A stretch of DNA of 64,000 nt. Origin: Sagittula sp048553715. Lineage in GTDB: Bacteria > Pseudomonadota > Alphaproteobacteria > Rhodobacterales > Rhodobacteraceae. The notes beneath the pieces are model-generated. The model was not told the origin of the DNA. It worked only from the letters and a program-made list of their open reading frames with translations, and made no database searches. Location of the stretch: NCBI RefSeq assembly GCF_048553715.1, contig NZ_JBLZNC010000002.1, positions 248,001-312,000 on the forward strand, in the 5' to 3' direction. The number at the start of each line of letters is the position of its first letter. Position 1 is the first letter of the stretch. Both the position numbers and the translations under genes were made by a program. Shown here one piece after another: positions 51,638 through 61,593 of this stretch.

Positions 51638-53311
51638 ATGGCAGACGCCGCCATTCACGGCCACGAACATGAAGACAACCGGGGCTTCTTTACCCGGTGG
51701 TTCATGTCGACCAACCACAAGGATATCGGGATCCTTTATCTGATCGTGTCGGCGCTGGCCGGCCTGATCTCGGTGACCTTCACCGTTTATATGCGCCTGG
51801 AACTGATGGAACCGGGCGTTCAGTACATGTGTATGGAAGGCGCACGTTTCACCGCTGCCGCCATCGAGGACTGTACCCCCAACGGCCATCTGTGGAACGT
51901 GCTGATCACGGGCCACGGTATCCTGATGATGTTCTTCGTCGTCATTCCGGCCCTGTTCGGCGGTTTCGGCAACTACTTCATGCCGCTGCAGATCGGCGCG
52001 CCCGACATGGCGTTCCCGCGCATGAACAACCTGTCGTTCTGGATGTACTTCGCAGGTACCGCGCTGGCGGTGGCCTCGGTTCTGTCACCGGGCGGCAACG
52101 GCCAGCTTGGCTCGGGCGTGGGCTGGGTGCTTTACCCGCCGCTGTCCGTGCGTGAAGGCGGCTACTCCATGGATCTCGCGATCTTTGCGGTGCACGTATC
52201 CGGTGCCTCCTCGATCCTGGGCGCGATCAACATGATCACCACCTTCCTGAACATGCGTGCCCCCGGCATGACCCTGTTCAAGGTGCCGCTGTTTGCATGG
52301 TCGATCTTTGTCACCTCCTGGCTGATCCTGCTGGCCCTGCCTGTTCTGGCCGGTGCCATCACCATGCTGCTGACCGACCGTAACTTTGGCACGACGTTCT
52401 TTGATCCGGCCGGTGGCGGTGACCCGATCCTGTACCAGCACATCCTGTGGTTCTTTGGCCACCCGGAAGTGTACATCGTGATCGTGCCCGGCTTTGGTAT
52501 CGCATCGCATGTGATCGCGACCTTCTCGCGCAAGCCTGTGTTCGGCTACCTGCCGATGGTCTGGGCGATCATCGCGATTGGTGCCTTGGGCTTTGTCGTG
52601 TGGGCGCACCACATGTACACCGTCGGCATGTCGCTGCGTCAGCAGTCCTACTTCATGCTGGCCACCATGGTGATCGCCGTGCCCACAGGGGTGAAGATCT
52701 TTAGCTGGATTGCAACCATGTGGGGCGGCTCGATCGAGTTCAAAACCCCCATGCTGTTTGCCATCGGCTTTGTCCTGCTGTTCACCATCGGCGGCGTGAC
52801 CGGCGTTGTTCTGTCGCAGGCCGGTGTGGACCGTGCCTATCACGACACCTACTACGTCGTGGCGCACTTCCACTACACCATGTCGATGGGTGCCGCGTTC
52901 ACCATCTTTGCCGGTATGTACTTCTACCTGCCGAAGATGTCGGGCCGCATGTACCCTGAACTGGCTGGTAAGATTCACTTCTGGATGTTCTTCATCGGTG
53001 TGAACCTGACCTTCTTCCCGCAGCACTTCCTGGGCCGTCAGGGCATGCCGCGCCGCTACATCGACTACCCGGAGGCATTCGCCACCTGGAACTATGTCTC
53101 GTCGATCGGTGCCATGATCTCCTTCTCGTCGTTCCTGCTGTTCTTCGGCATCATTGCCTACACGCTGACCCGTGGTGCGAAATCCACCGTGGCGAACCCG
53201 TGGAACGAATATGCGGACACGCTGGAATGGACCCTGCCCTCCCCCCCGCCCGAGCACACGTTCGAGCAGCTTCCGAAACAGGAAGACTGGGACAAGGGCC
53301 ACGCGCACTAA
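51638..53311 (+). CDS. ctaD: Cytochrome c oxidase subunit I (aa3-type)
   Basis: This 557-residue catalytic subunit of heme-copper oxidase has about 12 membrane helices. It begins with a polar histidine-rich segment and RWFMSTNHKDIGILYLIVSA. The CuB/heme a3 site is in LWFFGHPEVYIVIVPGFG and WAHHMYTVGMS, and the heme ligands are in YYVVAHFHYTMSMGA. The proton-channel sequence in NNLSFWMYFAGT is typical of A-type oxidases. The gene stands alone. Subunits II and III lie elsewhere, as is usual in Rhodobacteraceae. Codon use suggests high expression. Confidence 0.97.
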   Translation: MADAAIHGHEHEDNRGFFTRWFMSTNHKDIGILYLIVSALAGLISVTFTVYMRLELMEPGVQYMCMEGARFTAAAIEDCTPNGHLWNVLITGHGILMMFFVVIPALFGGFGNYFMPLQIGAPDMAFPRMNNLSFWMYFAGTALAVASVLSPGGNGQLGSGVGWVLYPPLSVREGGYSMDLAIFAVHVSGASSILGAINMITTFLNMRAPGMTLFKVPLFAWSIFVTSWLILLALPVLAGAITMLLTDRNFGTTFFDPAGGGDPILYQHILWFFGHPEVYIVIVPGFGIASHVIATFSRKPVFGYLPMVWAIIAIGALGFVVWAHHMYTVGMSLRQQSYFMLATMVIAVPTGVKIFSWIATMWGGSIEFKTPMLFAIGFVLLFTIGGVTGVVLSQAGVDRAYHDTYYVVAHFHYTMSMGAAFTIFAGMYFYLPKMSGRMYPELAGKIHFWMFFIGVNLTFFPQHFLGRQGMPRRYIDYPEAFATWNYVSSIGAMISFSSFLLFFGIIAYTLTRGAKSTVANPWNEYADTLEWTLPSPPPEHTFEQLPKQEDWDKGHAH

Positions 53312-53332
53312 GCGCCGTGTGACTGAAAATCC

Positions 53333-53364
53333 AAAAGGCCCCGCCATCCGGCGGGGCCTTTTTT
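53333..53364 (+). terminator. Terminator of ctaD
   Basis: GGCCCCGCC (53337-53345) and GGCGGGGCC (53350-53358) pair around ATCC, flanked by AAAA and TTTTTT. Confidence 0.92.
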
Positions 53365-53429
53365 ACACCAAGGGCTGATGCGGCGCTTTGACCGTTTGAA
53401 GGACGGCGCAGCGAATTTATAACTTCCTC

Positions 53430-53924
53430 ATGCCTTATACTTGGACCACGCCCACCTCTGCGCCCGTTCAGGAACTGCGCCTTTGCCCGCACAACGCCCT
53501 GTCGGACAAAGGCTTTGCCGCCATGATTCTCGGGTTCTTTCTGGTCGCCTCGATCCCGCTGATCGCGGTCCTTGGGACGATGGTTCTATGGGGGCTGCTG
53601 CCCTTCATCCTCGCCGCGACCGCGGGGCTGTATTACGGGCTGCGCCGCAACAACCAAGACCGGCAAATCCTCGAAACCCTGCGGCTCAGCGCGGATGAGA
53701 CCGAGCTTTGGCGGCAGAACCCGCGAGGTGATGCGCAGCATTGGCAGGCAAACACCTATTGGGTGACGGTATCCTTGCACGAAAACGGTGGCCCCGTGCC
53801 CAATTACGTGACACTCAAAGGCGCAGGCCGCGAGGTTGAAATTGGCGCCTTTCTGTCAGAAGCAGAGCGGAAAGTATTGTATACCGATCTCGTCACCACA
53901 TTGCGGCGAATAAAGGATGTGTAA
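53430..53924 (+). CDS. DUF2244 domain protein
   Basis: This 164-residue membrane protein has two adjacent helices (FAAMILGFFLVASIPLIAVL; MVLWGLLPFILAATAGLYYG) and a cytosolic domain. That domain contains RQILETLRLSADETELWRQN and PNYVTLKGAGREVEIGAFLS, matching DUF2244. The function is unknown, but such genes often lie near cytochrome oxidase genes in alphaproteobacteria, as here. The stop overlaps the next ATG as TAATG. Confidence 0.88.
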   Translation: MPYTWTTPTSAPVQELRLCPHNALSDKGFAAMILGFFLVASIPLIAVLGTMVLWGLLPFILAATAGLYYGLRRNNQDRQILETLRLSADETELWRQNPRGDAQHWQANTYWVTVSLHENGGPVPNYVTLKGAGREVEIGAFLSEAERKVLYTDLVTTLRRIKDV

Positions 53925-54871
53925 TGGCTCAGGCACCGGCCACCCCAAAATGGCGCCGCGCGGCATTGTCGATCGCTGCGGGGCTGAACAACACTGGCAT
54001 GATCAACCGGCTGTCCCCCGTCCCATCGGAACAAGCGGCGATTGATCTGCGCACGGCGTTGCAAGGGCGCGTGCCGCCCCTGCGCAAACAAGTGGTCTTT
54101 CTGATTCCATTGGTCGGCCCAGATCAGGTGGGCGATTGGGGGGCTGTCACGGACCGTCTTCGCGCCACGCTGCATTGCCTGCGCGCCCAGAATGACCCCC
54201 ACTGGCAGGTCATCGTGTGCTGCCAAGTCAAACCGGAGCTGCCGGAGGACCGGCGCATCCATTTCCTGCCGTTCGACGATCCCGAACCGGGCAATGACAA
54301 ATGGCGCAAGCTGTCTGCCTTGTACAAACAGTTGATGCGGCTCGACACCGGCCCCTGTTATGTCATGTCTTTTGATGCCGATGATCTGCTGCGGCAGGGC
54401 GTGGTCAAGGAGATGCTGCGCCGTCAGGCACCAGGCGGCTATCTGGTGCAGTCGGGGCTGGTGATGGATGACAGCACGGGCATCATCGCGCTGGCCGACC
54501 AGCGCACGTTGAAGGAACCGATGCGCAAACCCTTCTGGAAGCTGTGCGGCTCCTGCGCGGCCCTTGCTCATGATCCCGATCTGCCGCAATCCGGAGCCTT
54601 CCTCGAGGCCATGACCCAGCATGAGCACCGCATGTTCCCCTATTTGGCGCGATTGGCCGGACGGGCGCTCGCCCCTTTGAGCTTTCCTGCTGTGCTGTAC
54701 GTCTTGAACCATGGCGAGAATTTTGGCGCGCGTCGCGGGCGGGTCAGCTTCAAGACCCGCTTTGTCGAACGGTTCAAGATCGAGGACCGCGACGAACTGG
54801 CCACCATCGCCGAGGGGTTCCCCCTGCCGGAAGATGCAGCCGAGAGTGACATGCCCTCTCCCGCGTCTTGA
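53924..54871 (+). CDS. Glycosyltransferase family 2-like protein
   Basis: This 315-residue protein has a GT-A-type fold. VVFLIPLVGPDQVGDWGAVT starts near residue 60, the strand HWQVIVCCQVKPELPEDRRI follows, and then a DADD motif in VMSFDADDLL that should bind the nucleotide sugar and metal. A later YVLNHGENFGARRG is conserved in related roseobacter proteins as far as I recall. No membrane segment is seen. The acceptor is unknown. It is translationally coupled to the DUF2244 gene. Confidence 0.75.
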   Translation: MAQAPATPKWRRAALSIAAGLNNTGMINRLSPVPSEQAAIDLRTALQGRVPPLRKQVVFLIPLVGPDQVGDWGAVTDRLRATLHCLRAQNDPHWQVIVCCQVKPELPEDRRIHFLPFDDPEPGNDKWRKLSALYKQLMRLDTGPCYVMSFDADDLLRQGVVKEMLRRQAPGGYLVQSGLVMDDSTGIIALADQRTLKEPMRKPFWKLCGSCAALAHDPDLPQSGAFLEAMTQHEHRMFPYLARLAGRALAPLSFPAVLYVLNHGENFGARRGRVSFKTRFVERFKIEDRDELATIAEGFPLPEDAAESDMPSPAS

Positions 54872-54873
54872 AC

Positions 54874-54908
54874 AAAAACGGCCTCCGAAGGTGCGCTTCG
54901 GAGGCCGT
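54874..54908 (-). terminator. Long hairpin terminator between glycosyltransferase gene and GatB/YqeY gene
   Basis: ACGGCCTCCGAAG (54878-54890) and CTTCGGAGGCCGT (54896-54908) form a perfect 13-bp stem. On the minus strand it is followed by TTTTTGTT, so it chiefly ends the GatB/YqeY gene. Confidence 0.88.
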
Positions 54909-54931
54909 CTCATAAATTGTCGCCTCAGCGA

Positions 54932-55393
54932 TCAGGCGGACAAGCGGCCCTTGACCAGCGGACCAACGGCGGCAAAGTCGATCTGTCCGGTGTACTTGCC
55001 CTTGAGCACGCCCATCACACGTCCCATGTCGCGGATCGAATCGGCGCCGACCTCGGCCACTGCGTCATCCACCGCCTGCGCCACTTCGGCGTCGGACAGG
55101 GGACGCGGCAGGAACTCTTCGATCACAGCGATCTCGGTTTCTTCCCGCTCCGCCAGATCGAGCCGCCCGCCCTCTTCGTAGGTTCTCATGCTTTCACGGC
55201 GCTGTTTGACCATGCGGCCCAGAATGGCCAGCACATCGGCCTCTGGCACGCCGTTTTCATTGCCTTCGGCGCGGGCCGCGATATCGCGGTCCTTGATCGC
55301 GGCATTGATCAATCGCAGCGTCGACAGACGGGCGCTGTCCTTGTCCCGCATTGCCTGTTTCACGGCCGCATTGACCCGTTCGCGCAATTCCAT
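54932..55393 (-). CDS. GatB/YqeY domain protein
   Basis: This 153-residue protein matches the YqeY family. It opens MELRERVNAAVKQAMRDKDS, then ARLSTLRLINAAIKDRDIAA, and ends with DMGRVMGVLKGKYTGQIDFA and a final LVKGRL. The family is related to the tail domain of amidotransferase GatB and is thought to bind tRNA-like ligands. Its role is not well defined. It is divergent from carA, a frequent neighbour in alphaproteobacteria. Confidence 0.93.
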   Translation of the reverse strand: MELRERVNAAVKQAMRDKDSARLSTLRLINAAIKDRDIAARAEGNENGVPEADVLAILGRMVKQRRESMRTYEEGGRLDLAEREETEIAVIEEFLPRPLSDAEVAQAVDDAVAEVGADSIRDMGRVMGVLKGKYTGQIDFAAVGPLVKGRLSA

Positions 55394-55429
55394 ACCAGCC
55401 TGTCTCCGGTGCTGTTGTCACAAAGTCGC

Positions 55430-55458
55430 AACATACCGTATGGCCGCCCCCCGTGCAA
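55430..55458 (-). promoter_or_regulatory. Predicted promoter of the GatB/YqeY gene
   Basis: On the minus strand TTGCAC (55458-55453) and TATGTT (55435-55430) are separated by 17 bases, giving a leader of about 30 bases. Confidence 0.55.
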
Positions 55459-55519
55459 CCGCAGCAAAATCTCACCAACCAACTGATATAGTTGTATATT
55501 TTAAAACAACCACAGCCCC

Positions 55520-55548
55520 TTGACCGTGGATGCCTGCCGGATTAGGTT
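55520..55548 (+). promoter_or_regulatory. Predicted promoter of carA
   Basis: TTGACC (55520-55525) and TAGGTT (55543-55548) are separated by 17 bases, 36 bases before the carA start. An AT-rich inverted repeat GTTGT-N10-ACAAC at 55491-55510 lies just upstream and might act as an upstream element or operator. Confidence 0.5.
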
Positions 55549-55583
55549 CCGCCGCGTTTGCCCATCAGCCACCGGAGTCGCCC

Positions 55584-56726
<1,143 letters not shown>

Positions 56727-56746
56727 TCCGCTTCAGACCGCTGGAC

Positions 56747-56770
56747 AAAGCGCCCTTCGGGGCGCTTTTT
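56747..56770 (+). terminator. Terminator of carA
   Basis: AGCGCCC (56749-56755) and GGGCGCT (56760-56766) enclose a TTCG tetraloop and are followed by TTTT. Confidence 0.9.
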
Positions 56771-56911
56771 CGTTTTGTTAACCGAGTCGCCAATAGGTCA
56801 CCACTCAATGGCAGCACATTTAACGGGAGCATTGCGGCGCATCTCCCGCAAAAGCTGCATTTCGTTCTTAATCTATCCCTCGACCGGATGCCCCAGCCTT
56901 GCTGACTGCCG

Positions 56912-56984
56912 TTAACCAACTGGTAACCTTCAAAAAACACGCGCCCGTTCCCGCTTCGTTTCAAATCGGTTAACTGTGCATTAA
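56912..56984. promoter_or_regulatory. CtrA-type binding sites upstream of the MshEN-like/GT2 gene
   Basis: TTAA-N7-TTAA occurs exactly at 56970-56984, 37 bases before the start codon, and TTAA-N7-GTAA (one mismatch) at 56912-56926. CtrA of alphaproteobacteria binds TTAA-N7-TTAA. A perfect site is expected about 0.2 times in a window of this size at about 60 percent GC. Confidence 0.6.
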
Positions 56985-57021
56985 GCCACAGGGCGCACCA
57001 TAAGGCATCGTGAGGATTCAG

Positions 57022-58911
57022 ATGCCACAGCTTGCCCCACCTTTCGAAGATGACAGAGCCCCGCTGCGCGATCATCGCGGGCAGCCGGTAAGCCATATTC
57101 TGATCGAAAACCGCAAAAGCAGCCCGCGCGTGATGCTGGGCGCTATGGCAGAGGCGCATCGCATCAACCAACCGCTCGCCCGCGTGGTCGAGGCGGAGGC
57201 GCTGGCCTCGCCCAAGGATGTGCTGTTGGCGCAGGCCCAGCATTTCGGGGTCATGGTCTTGGACCGCGAGACAACGCCGCCTGCGCCGGATCTGGCCCGA
57301 CTGCTGCCGGCGGCATTCTGTCTTCAGCATGGGGTTCTGCCTTGGCTGCGGGTGGGCGATACGCTGGTGCTGGCGACGTCCAGACCGGAAGCCTACGATC
57401 AGATTGTGCCACTTCTGCCACCCGATATCGGGCCGGTGATGATGGCGCTTGCCTTGGAAGCGGACATTCATGCCGAGATCGGCGCCCGCCACGGCGATGC
57501 CTTGGCCCATGCGGCGGAACACTGGGTGCCCGATGACGAAAGCTGTCGTGATCTCAACACTGCCAGCCCGCGCGCCACAGGCTTTGCCGTTCTATGTGGC
57601 ATGGGCGCGATTGCCGTCCTGATCGCAGAGCCGCGCCTGTTTTTCGCCTGCGCGCTGGCCTTGGCGCTGACCTCGCTGATCATCGGGCAGATCATGAAGG
57701 TGGCGGCCTTTGTTGCCGCCCCGCGCCGCCAAGATCGCCAAGTTGCCCGCCTGCCCCGCACAGCGCCCATCGTGTCGATCATGGTGCCACTGTTCCGCGA
57801 GCATGAGATCGCCTCGACCCTCGTGGCGCGCTTGTCCCGGCTGACCTACCCCAAGGCGCTTCTGGACGTGGTTCTGGTGCTCGAGGCCACTGATGACACC
57901 ACCCGAGAGACGCTGCGCCGCACCACTTTGCCCCCATGGATGCGGCGCATCACGGTCCCACCGGGCAGCATTCAGACCAAGCCACGCGCGCTGAACTATG
58001 CATTTCATTTCACCCGTGGGCGGATCGTCGGGATCTATGACGCCGAGGACGCGCCCGCCCCCGATCAGATCGAACAGGTGGTGGCGCATTTCGACCGCGC
58101 GGCCCCTGATGTGGGCTGTGTTCAGGGGATACTCGACTTCTACAATCCATGCGCCAACTGGCTATCGCGCTGTTTTACCATTGAATACGCCAGCTGGTTC
58201 CGCATCCTTTTACCGGGATTGGCACGCATGGGATTTGCCGTGCCGCTTGGCGGAACCACAGTGTTTTTCCGCCGCGAGGCCATTGAACAGGTCAAGGGCT
58301 GGGACGCCCACAACGTCACCGAAGACGCAGATCTGGGCATGCGGCTGGCGCGCAAAGGCTGGAAAACAGAGCTGATCCGGTCGGTCACCCGCGAAGAAGC
58401 CAACAACAGGTTCTGGCCGTGGGTCAAACAACGCTCACGCTGGCTCAAGGGGTACGGCATCACGTGGTGGGTCCACAGCCGCAGGCCGCGCGCCCTGTGG
58501 CGCGATCTTGGGCCGAAACGCTTTTTCGGGTTGCAGGTGCTGTTGCTGGGAACCCTGTTGCAGTTCGCGCTGGCGCCGGTGCTGTGGTCATTCTGGCTGA
58601 TTGTCGCAGGCTGGCCGCATCCGCTGGACCCCTACCTGACGCGCACCGCGATCCTGTGGCTGACCGGCATTTTCCTGTCGGCAGAGGCATGCACATTTAT
58701 CCTTGGGGTGGCGGCGCTGGCGCGCAGCCCGCATGCGCGGCTGTATCACTGGGTGCCGACATTGTTCGCCTATTTCCCGCTGGGCACCGCCGCCATCTAC
58801 AAGGCTCTGTGGGAAACGCTGCACAGCCCGTTCTACTGGGACAAAACCGAACACGGCCATTCTGCCCCCGACCATGTCAGGGCCGACCTGCCGCCGGACA
58901 CCCATTTGTAG
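57022..58911 (+). CDS. Glycosyltransferase family 2 with N-terminal MshEN-like segment
   Basis: This 629-residue membrane glycosyltransferase has three parts. Residues about 30-150 resemble the MshEN/GspE N-terminal domain (LASPKDVLLAQAQHFGVMVL; LLPAAFCLQHGVLPWLRVGD). Two membrane helices lie near residues 185-230. The GT2 domain at about 240-470 has the DxD-type DAEDAPAP, the TED acidic motif in NVTEDADLGMRLARKGW and QRSRWLKG, the QxxRW motif of processive synthases. Four or more helices follow. The ATG at 57022 has GTGAGG six bases upstream. The earlier GTG is that site itself. It should make an exported polysaccharide or glycan. The sugar is unknown. Confidence 0.88.
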   Translation: MPQLAPPFEDDRAPLRDHRGQPVSHILIENRKSSPRVMLGAMAEAHRINQPLARVVEAEALASPKDVLLAQAQHFGVMVLDRETTPPAPDLARLLPAAFCLQHGVLPWLRVGDTLVLATSRPEAYDQIVPLLPPDIGPVMMALALEADIHAEIGARHGDALAHAAEHWVPDDESCRDLNTASPRATGFAVLCGMGAIAVLIAEPRLFFACALALALTSLIIGQIMKVAAFVAAPRRQDRQVARLPRTAPIVSIMVPLFREHEIASTLVARLSRLTYPKALLDVVLVLEATDDTTRETLRRTTLPPWMRRITVPPGSIQTKPRALNYAFHFTRGRIVGIYDAEDAPAPDQIEQVVAHFDRAAPDVGCVQGILDFYNPCANWLSRCFTIEYASWFRILLPGLARMGFAVPLGGTTVFFRREAIEQVKGWDAHNVTEDADLGMRLARKGWKTELIRSVTREEANNRFWPWVKQRSRWLKGYGITWWVHSRRPRALWRDLGPKRFFGLQVLLLGTLLQFALAPVLWSFWLIVAGWPHPLDPYLTRTAILWLTGIFLSAEACTFILGVAALARSPHARLYHWVPTLFAYFPLGTAAIYKALWETLHSPFYWDKTEHGHSAPDHVRADLPPDTHL

Positions 58912-58912
58912 A

Positions 58913-59560
58913 TCAGCCCAGTGTCTCGCGCGTGTCCTGTTTCAGCCGCGTCACAAACGCCACCGAGATATGATCCCGCAGTGCCTGATAGGCGGCATCC
59001 TCATTGCGGGCGGCGATGGCATCGACGATGGCCTGATGTTCTGCCAGCGCGTTCTCGCCGCGCCCTTCGGCGGCCAGCGATGTGGTGGCCATCAGCGCCA
59101 TGGAGCGGTGCACAAGGTCCAGCTGTTGCACCAGAAAGCGGTTGTGCGACGCGAGATGGATCATCTTGTGAAAGCGTCGGTTGGCACGGGCCAGCTCTGC
59201 GGGATCGTCCATCAAGGCGCGGTCGTCTTCGACCATGTCATGCAGAACGCGCACCTCTTCTTCGGTGGCGTGACGCGCCGCCAGTCGCGCGGCCAGCCCT
59301 TCCAGCTCGGTACGGACCGCATAAAGCTCGGCCATCTGGTTGTGATCAAGGGAGGCCACGATCAGCGATCGCCCGTCGCGCGCCAGCAGGCTTTGGGTTT
59401 CAAGCCGCTGCAGCGCCTCGCGGATCGGCGTCCGAGAGACCCCGAACCTGTCGGCCAGCTCGCTTTCAACCAGACGGTCCCCCGGTCGGTATGTGCCGGA
59501 ATCAATCGCTTCGAGGATCAGCGCATAGGCATCCTTCTGGGGGGGCTTCGGCTGGGCCAT
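58913..59560 (-). CDS. GntR family transcriptional regulator (FCD type)
   Basis: This 215-residue regulator has an N-terminal winged helix (ESELADRFGVSRTPIREALQ) and a C-terminal FCD ligand-binding domain with helices including MAELYAVRTELEGLAARLAA, RRFHKMIHLASHNRFL and ENALAEHQAIVDAIAARNED. Histidines at the usual metal positions are present. FCD regulators respond to small organic acids. The ligand and target genes here are unknown. It ends one base away from the convergent glycosyltransferase gene and is divergent from the HAD gene. Confidence 0.92.
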   Translation of the reverse strand: MAQPKPPQKDAYALILEAIDSGTYRPGDRLVESELADRFGVSRTPIREALQRLETQSLLARDGRSLIVASLDHNQMAELYAVRTELEGLAARLAARHATEEEVRVLHDMVEDDRALMDDPAELARANRRFHKMIHLASHNRFLVQQLDLVHRSMALMATTSLAAEGRGENALAEHQAIVDAIAARNEDAAYQALRDHISVAFVTRLKQDTRETLG

Positions 59561-59662
59561 GCGGTCTCCTTGTTCGACGCGCCCGAGGTTAGCCTGTCAA
59601 ATCCCCCGACGACAACCCGCGATCAATTGCGCATCCCGCACAACGTGGCCTATATCGCTGAT

Positions 59663-60316
59663 ATGGAACAATTTGATCGCCTGCGCACATGGGTCTTTGA
59701 CCTCGACAACACGCTTTATCCGCCGCATATGCGGCTCTTTGACCAGATCGAGGCCAAGATGACCCGCTATGTGATGCGGGCCGCAGGGGTCAATGCCGCC
59801 GAGGCCGACCACCTGCGCCAGCTCTACTGGATGGAGCACGGCACCACGCTGGCCGGTCTGATGAAAAACCACGGCATCGATCCCGACGCCTATATGGAAG
59901 AGGTGCATGACATCTCGTTTGACGTGCTCGAGGCCGATCCATATCTGGCGCAGCAGATTGCCAAGCTGCCCGGCCGCCGCATCGTCTACACCAATGGCAG
60001 CGCCCCTTACGCGGCCAAAGTGCTGGAAGCGCGCGGTCTGGCCGCAGCGTTTGACGCGATCTACGGGGTCGAAAGCGCGGCCTACGTGCCCAAACCGCAG
60101 GCGCAGTCCTATGACCGGATCTTTGACCTTGCAGGCGTTGCGCCAGACACTGCTGTGATGTTCGAGGATGACCCGCGCAATCTGGCGGTGCCCCACGAAC
60201 GCGGTATGGTCACGGTGCATGTCGCCCCCGAACCCGCCCCGGCGCCTCATATCCATCACCACACCAGTGATCTGAGCGATTTCCTCGGGCGGGTGCTGAC
60301 GCGTCTAGGGCTGTAG
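59663..60316 (+). CDS. HAD-family pyrimidine 5'-nucleotidase-like phosphatase
   Basis: This 217-residue HAD hydrolase has the nucleophile motif WVFDLDNTLYPPHMRLFD, motif II in RRIVYTNGSAPYAAKVLEA, the motif III lysine in VPKPQAQSYDRIFD and motif IV FEDDPRNLAVP. The helical cap follows motif I. Sequence around DNTLYP is typical of the SDT1/pyrimidine 5'-nucleotidase group. It is cytosolic. The ATG at 59663 is chosen as the first codon giving the family N terminus. Confidence 0.9.
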   Translation: MEQFDRLRTWVFDLDNTLYPPHMRLFDQIEAKMTRYVMRAAGVNAAEADHLRQLYWMEHGTTLAGLMKNHGIDPDAYMEEVHDISFDVLEADPYLAQQIAKLPGRRIVYTNGSAPYAAKVLEARGLAAAFDAIYGVESAAYVPKPQAQSYDRIFDLAGVAPDTAVMFEDDPRNLAVPHERGMVTVHVAPEPAPAPHIHHHTSDLSDFLGRVLTRLGL

Positions 60317-60383
60317 ACCTGCCAAGGCGTCGCATTTCCCCCGCCACCACCGCGCCCTACATATCCCCGCAAGGAGAGCGATC

Positions 60384-61577
60384 ATGGATTATGACATCAC
60401 GATCTCGGGCGGGGGCATCGCCGGACTGACCGCAGCGGCCGCCTTTGCCCAAGCGGGATTTTCGACGCTGGTGGTGGATCCTGCCCCGCCGGTGACCGAC
60501 CGCGACGCGGATGGATCGGACCTGCGCAGCACCGCGTTTTTGCAACCGGCGCAAGGGTTTCTTGCGGACATCGGGCTGTGGGCGCGGCTGGCGGATCATG
60601 CCACGCCACTGCAGACGATGCGTATCGTTGATGCGGGCGGCCCCGAGCCTGAGCCGCGCGTGACCAAGGATTTCGACAGCGGCGATATCTCCGACAAGCC
60701 CTTCGGGTGGAACCTGCCGAACTGGCTGCTGCGGCGGGAAATGGCTGCTCAGCTTGGCGATCTCGCGGGCGTGGATTTCCGCCCCGGCACGGCCACCACC
60801 GCGCTGTTCACCCGCGAGGGCGAGGCCCGCGTCTCGCTCTCCGATGGCAGCCGTGTCACCACGCGGTTGGTGATTGCAGCGGATGGGCGGAACTCGCCCA
60901 TGCGGCAGGCCGCCGGGATCGGCGTGCGCACCACGCGCTTTGGACAAAAGGCGCTGGCCTTTGCGGTCACCCATCCGATCCCGCACAACAATGTCTCGAC
61001 CGAGATCCACCGCACCGGCGGTCCCTTCACGCTGGTCCCCCTGCCCGACCATGACGGGATGCCATCCTCTGCGGTGGTCTGGATGGATGACGGCCCCAAA
61101 TCGACGCAGCGCATGCGCCTGACAGAGGACGCCTTTGAGGCAGAGATGTCCGAGCGCGCATGTCACGTCCTTGGACCGCTCAAGCTGGCCTCGCGCCGGA
61201 CAATCTGGCCCATTATTGCACAGGAGGCGGAACATCTGACCGGCCAGCGGCTGGCGCTGGTGGCAGAAGCCGCCCATGTGGTCCCACCCATCGGGGCGCA
61301 GGGGTTGAACATGAGCCTCAAGGATATGGCCACGTTGCGGGATCTTGCGGTGGCATCGCCGGTTAGCTTGGGCGATGCCGCCATGCTGGACGCTTACGCG
61401 CGGGCGCGCCACGCGGATATCCGCGCCCGTGTGGCGGGGATATCCGCGCTCAACCGCATCAGTCAGATGTCGAGCCAACCCTTGCGGGACATGCGCGCCA
61501 AGGGGCTGGATGCGCTGTACGCGATGGCGCCTGTGCGCCGTTCCTTGATGAAACTGGGGCTTGGCGCGGGGGATTGA
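60384..61577 (+). CDS. FAD-dependent monooxygenase, UbiH/UbiF family
   Basis: This 397-residue flavoprotein should hydroxylate a ring position in ubiquinone synthesis. The FAD-binding GGGIAGLTAAAAFAQAGFST is at the N terminus, the DG motif LVIAADGRNSPMRQAAGI is in the middle, and LVAEAAHVVPPIGAQGLNMS contains the usual GD-type motif in the form AEAAH. Which ring position it acts on (UbiH, UbiF or the broader UbiL) cannot be told by eye. The ATG at 60384 has AAGGAGAG upstream. Confidence 0.9.
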   Translation: MDYDITISGGGIAGLTAAAAFAQAGFSTLVVDPAPPVTDRDADGSDLRSTAFLQPAQGFLADIGLWARLADHATPLQTMRIVDAGGPEPEPRVTKDFDSGDISDKPFGWNLPNWLLRREMAAQLGDLAGVDFRPGTATTALFTREGEARVSLSDGSRVTTRLVIAADGRNSPMRQAAGIGVRTTRFGQKALAFAVTHPIPHNNVSTEIHRTGGPFTLVPLPDHDGMPSSAVVWMDDGPKSTQRMRLTEDAFEAEMSERACHVLGPLKLASRRTIWPIIAQEAEHLTGQRLALVAEAAHVVPPIGAQGLNMSLKDMATLRDLAVASPVSLGDAAMLDAYARARHADIRARVAGISALNRISQMSSQPLRDMRAKGLDALYAMAPVRRSLMKLGLGAGD

Positions 61578-61593
61578 CCCCGCGCCCGCTGGG

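Noticed and set aside
52085..53347. Long open frame on the minus strand over ctaD
   Set aside because: It is antisense to cytochrome oxidase subunit I, with histidine/arginine-rich low-quality sequence.
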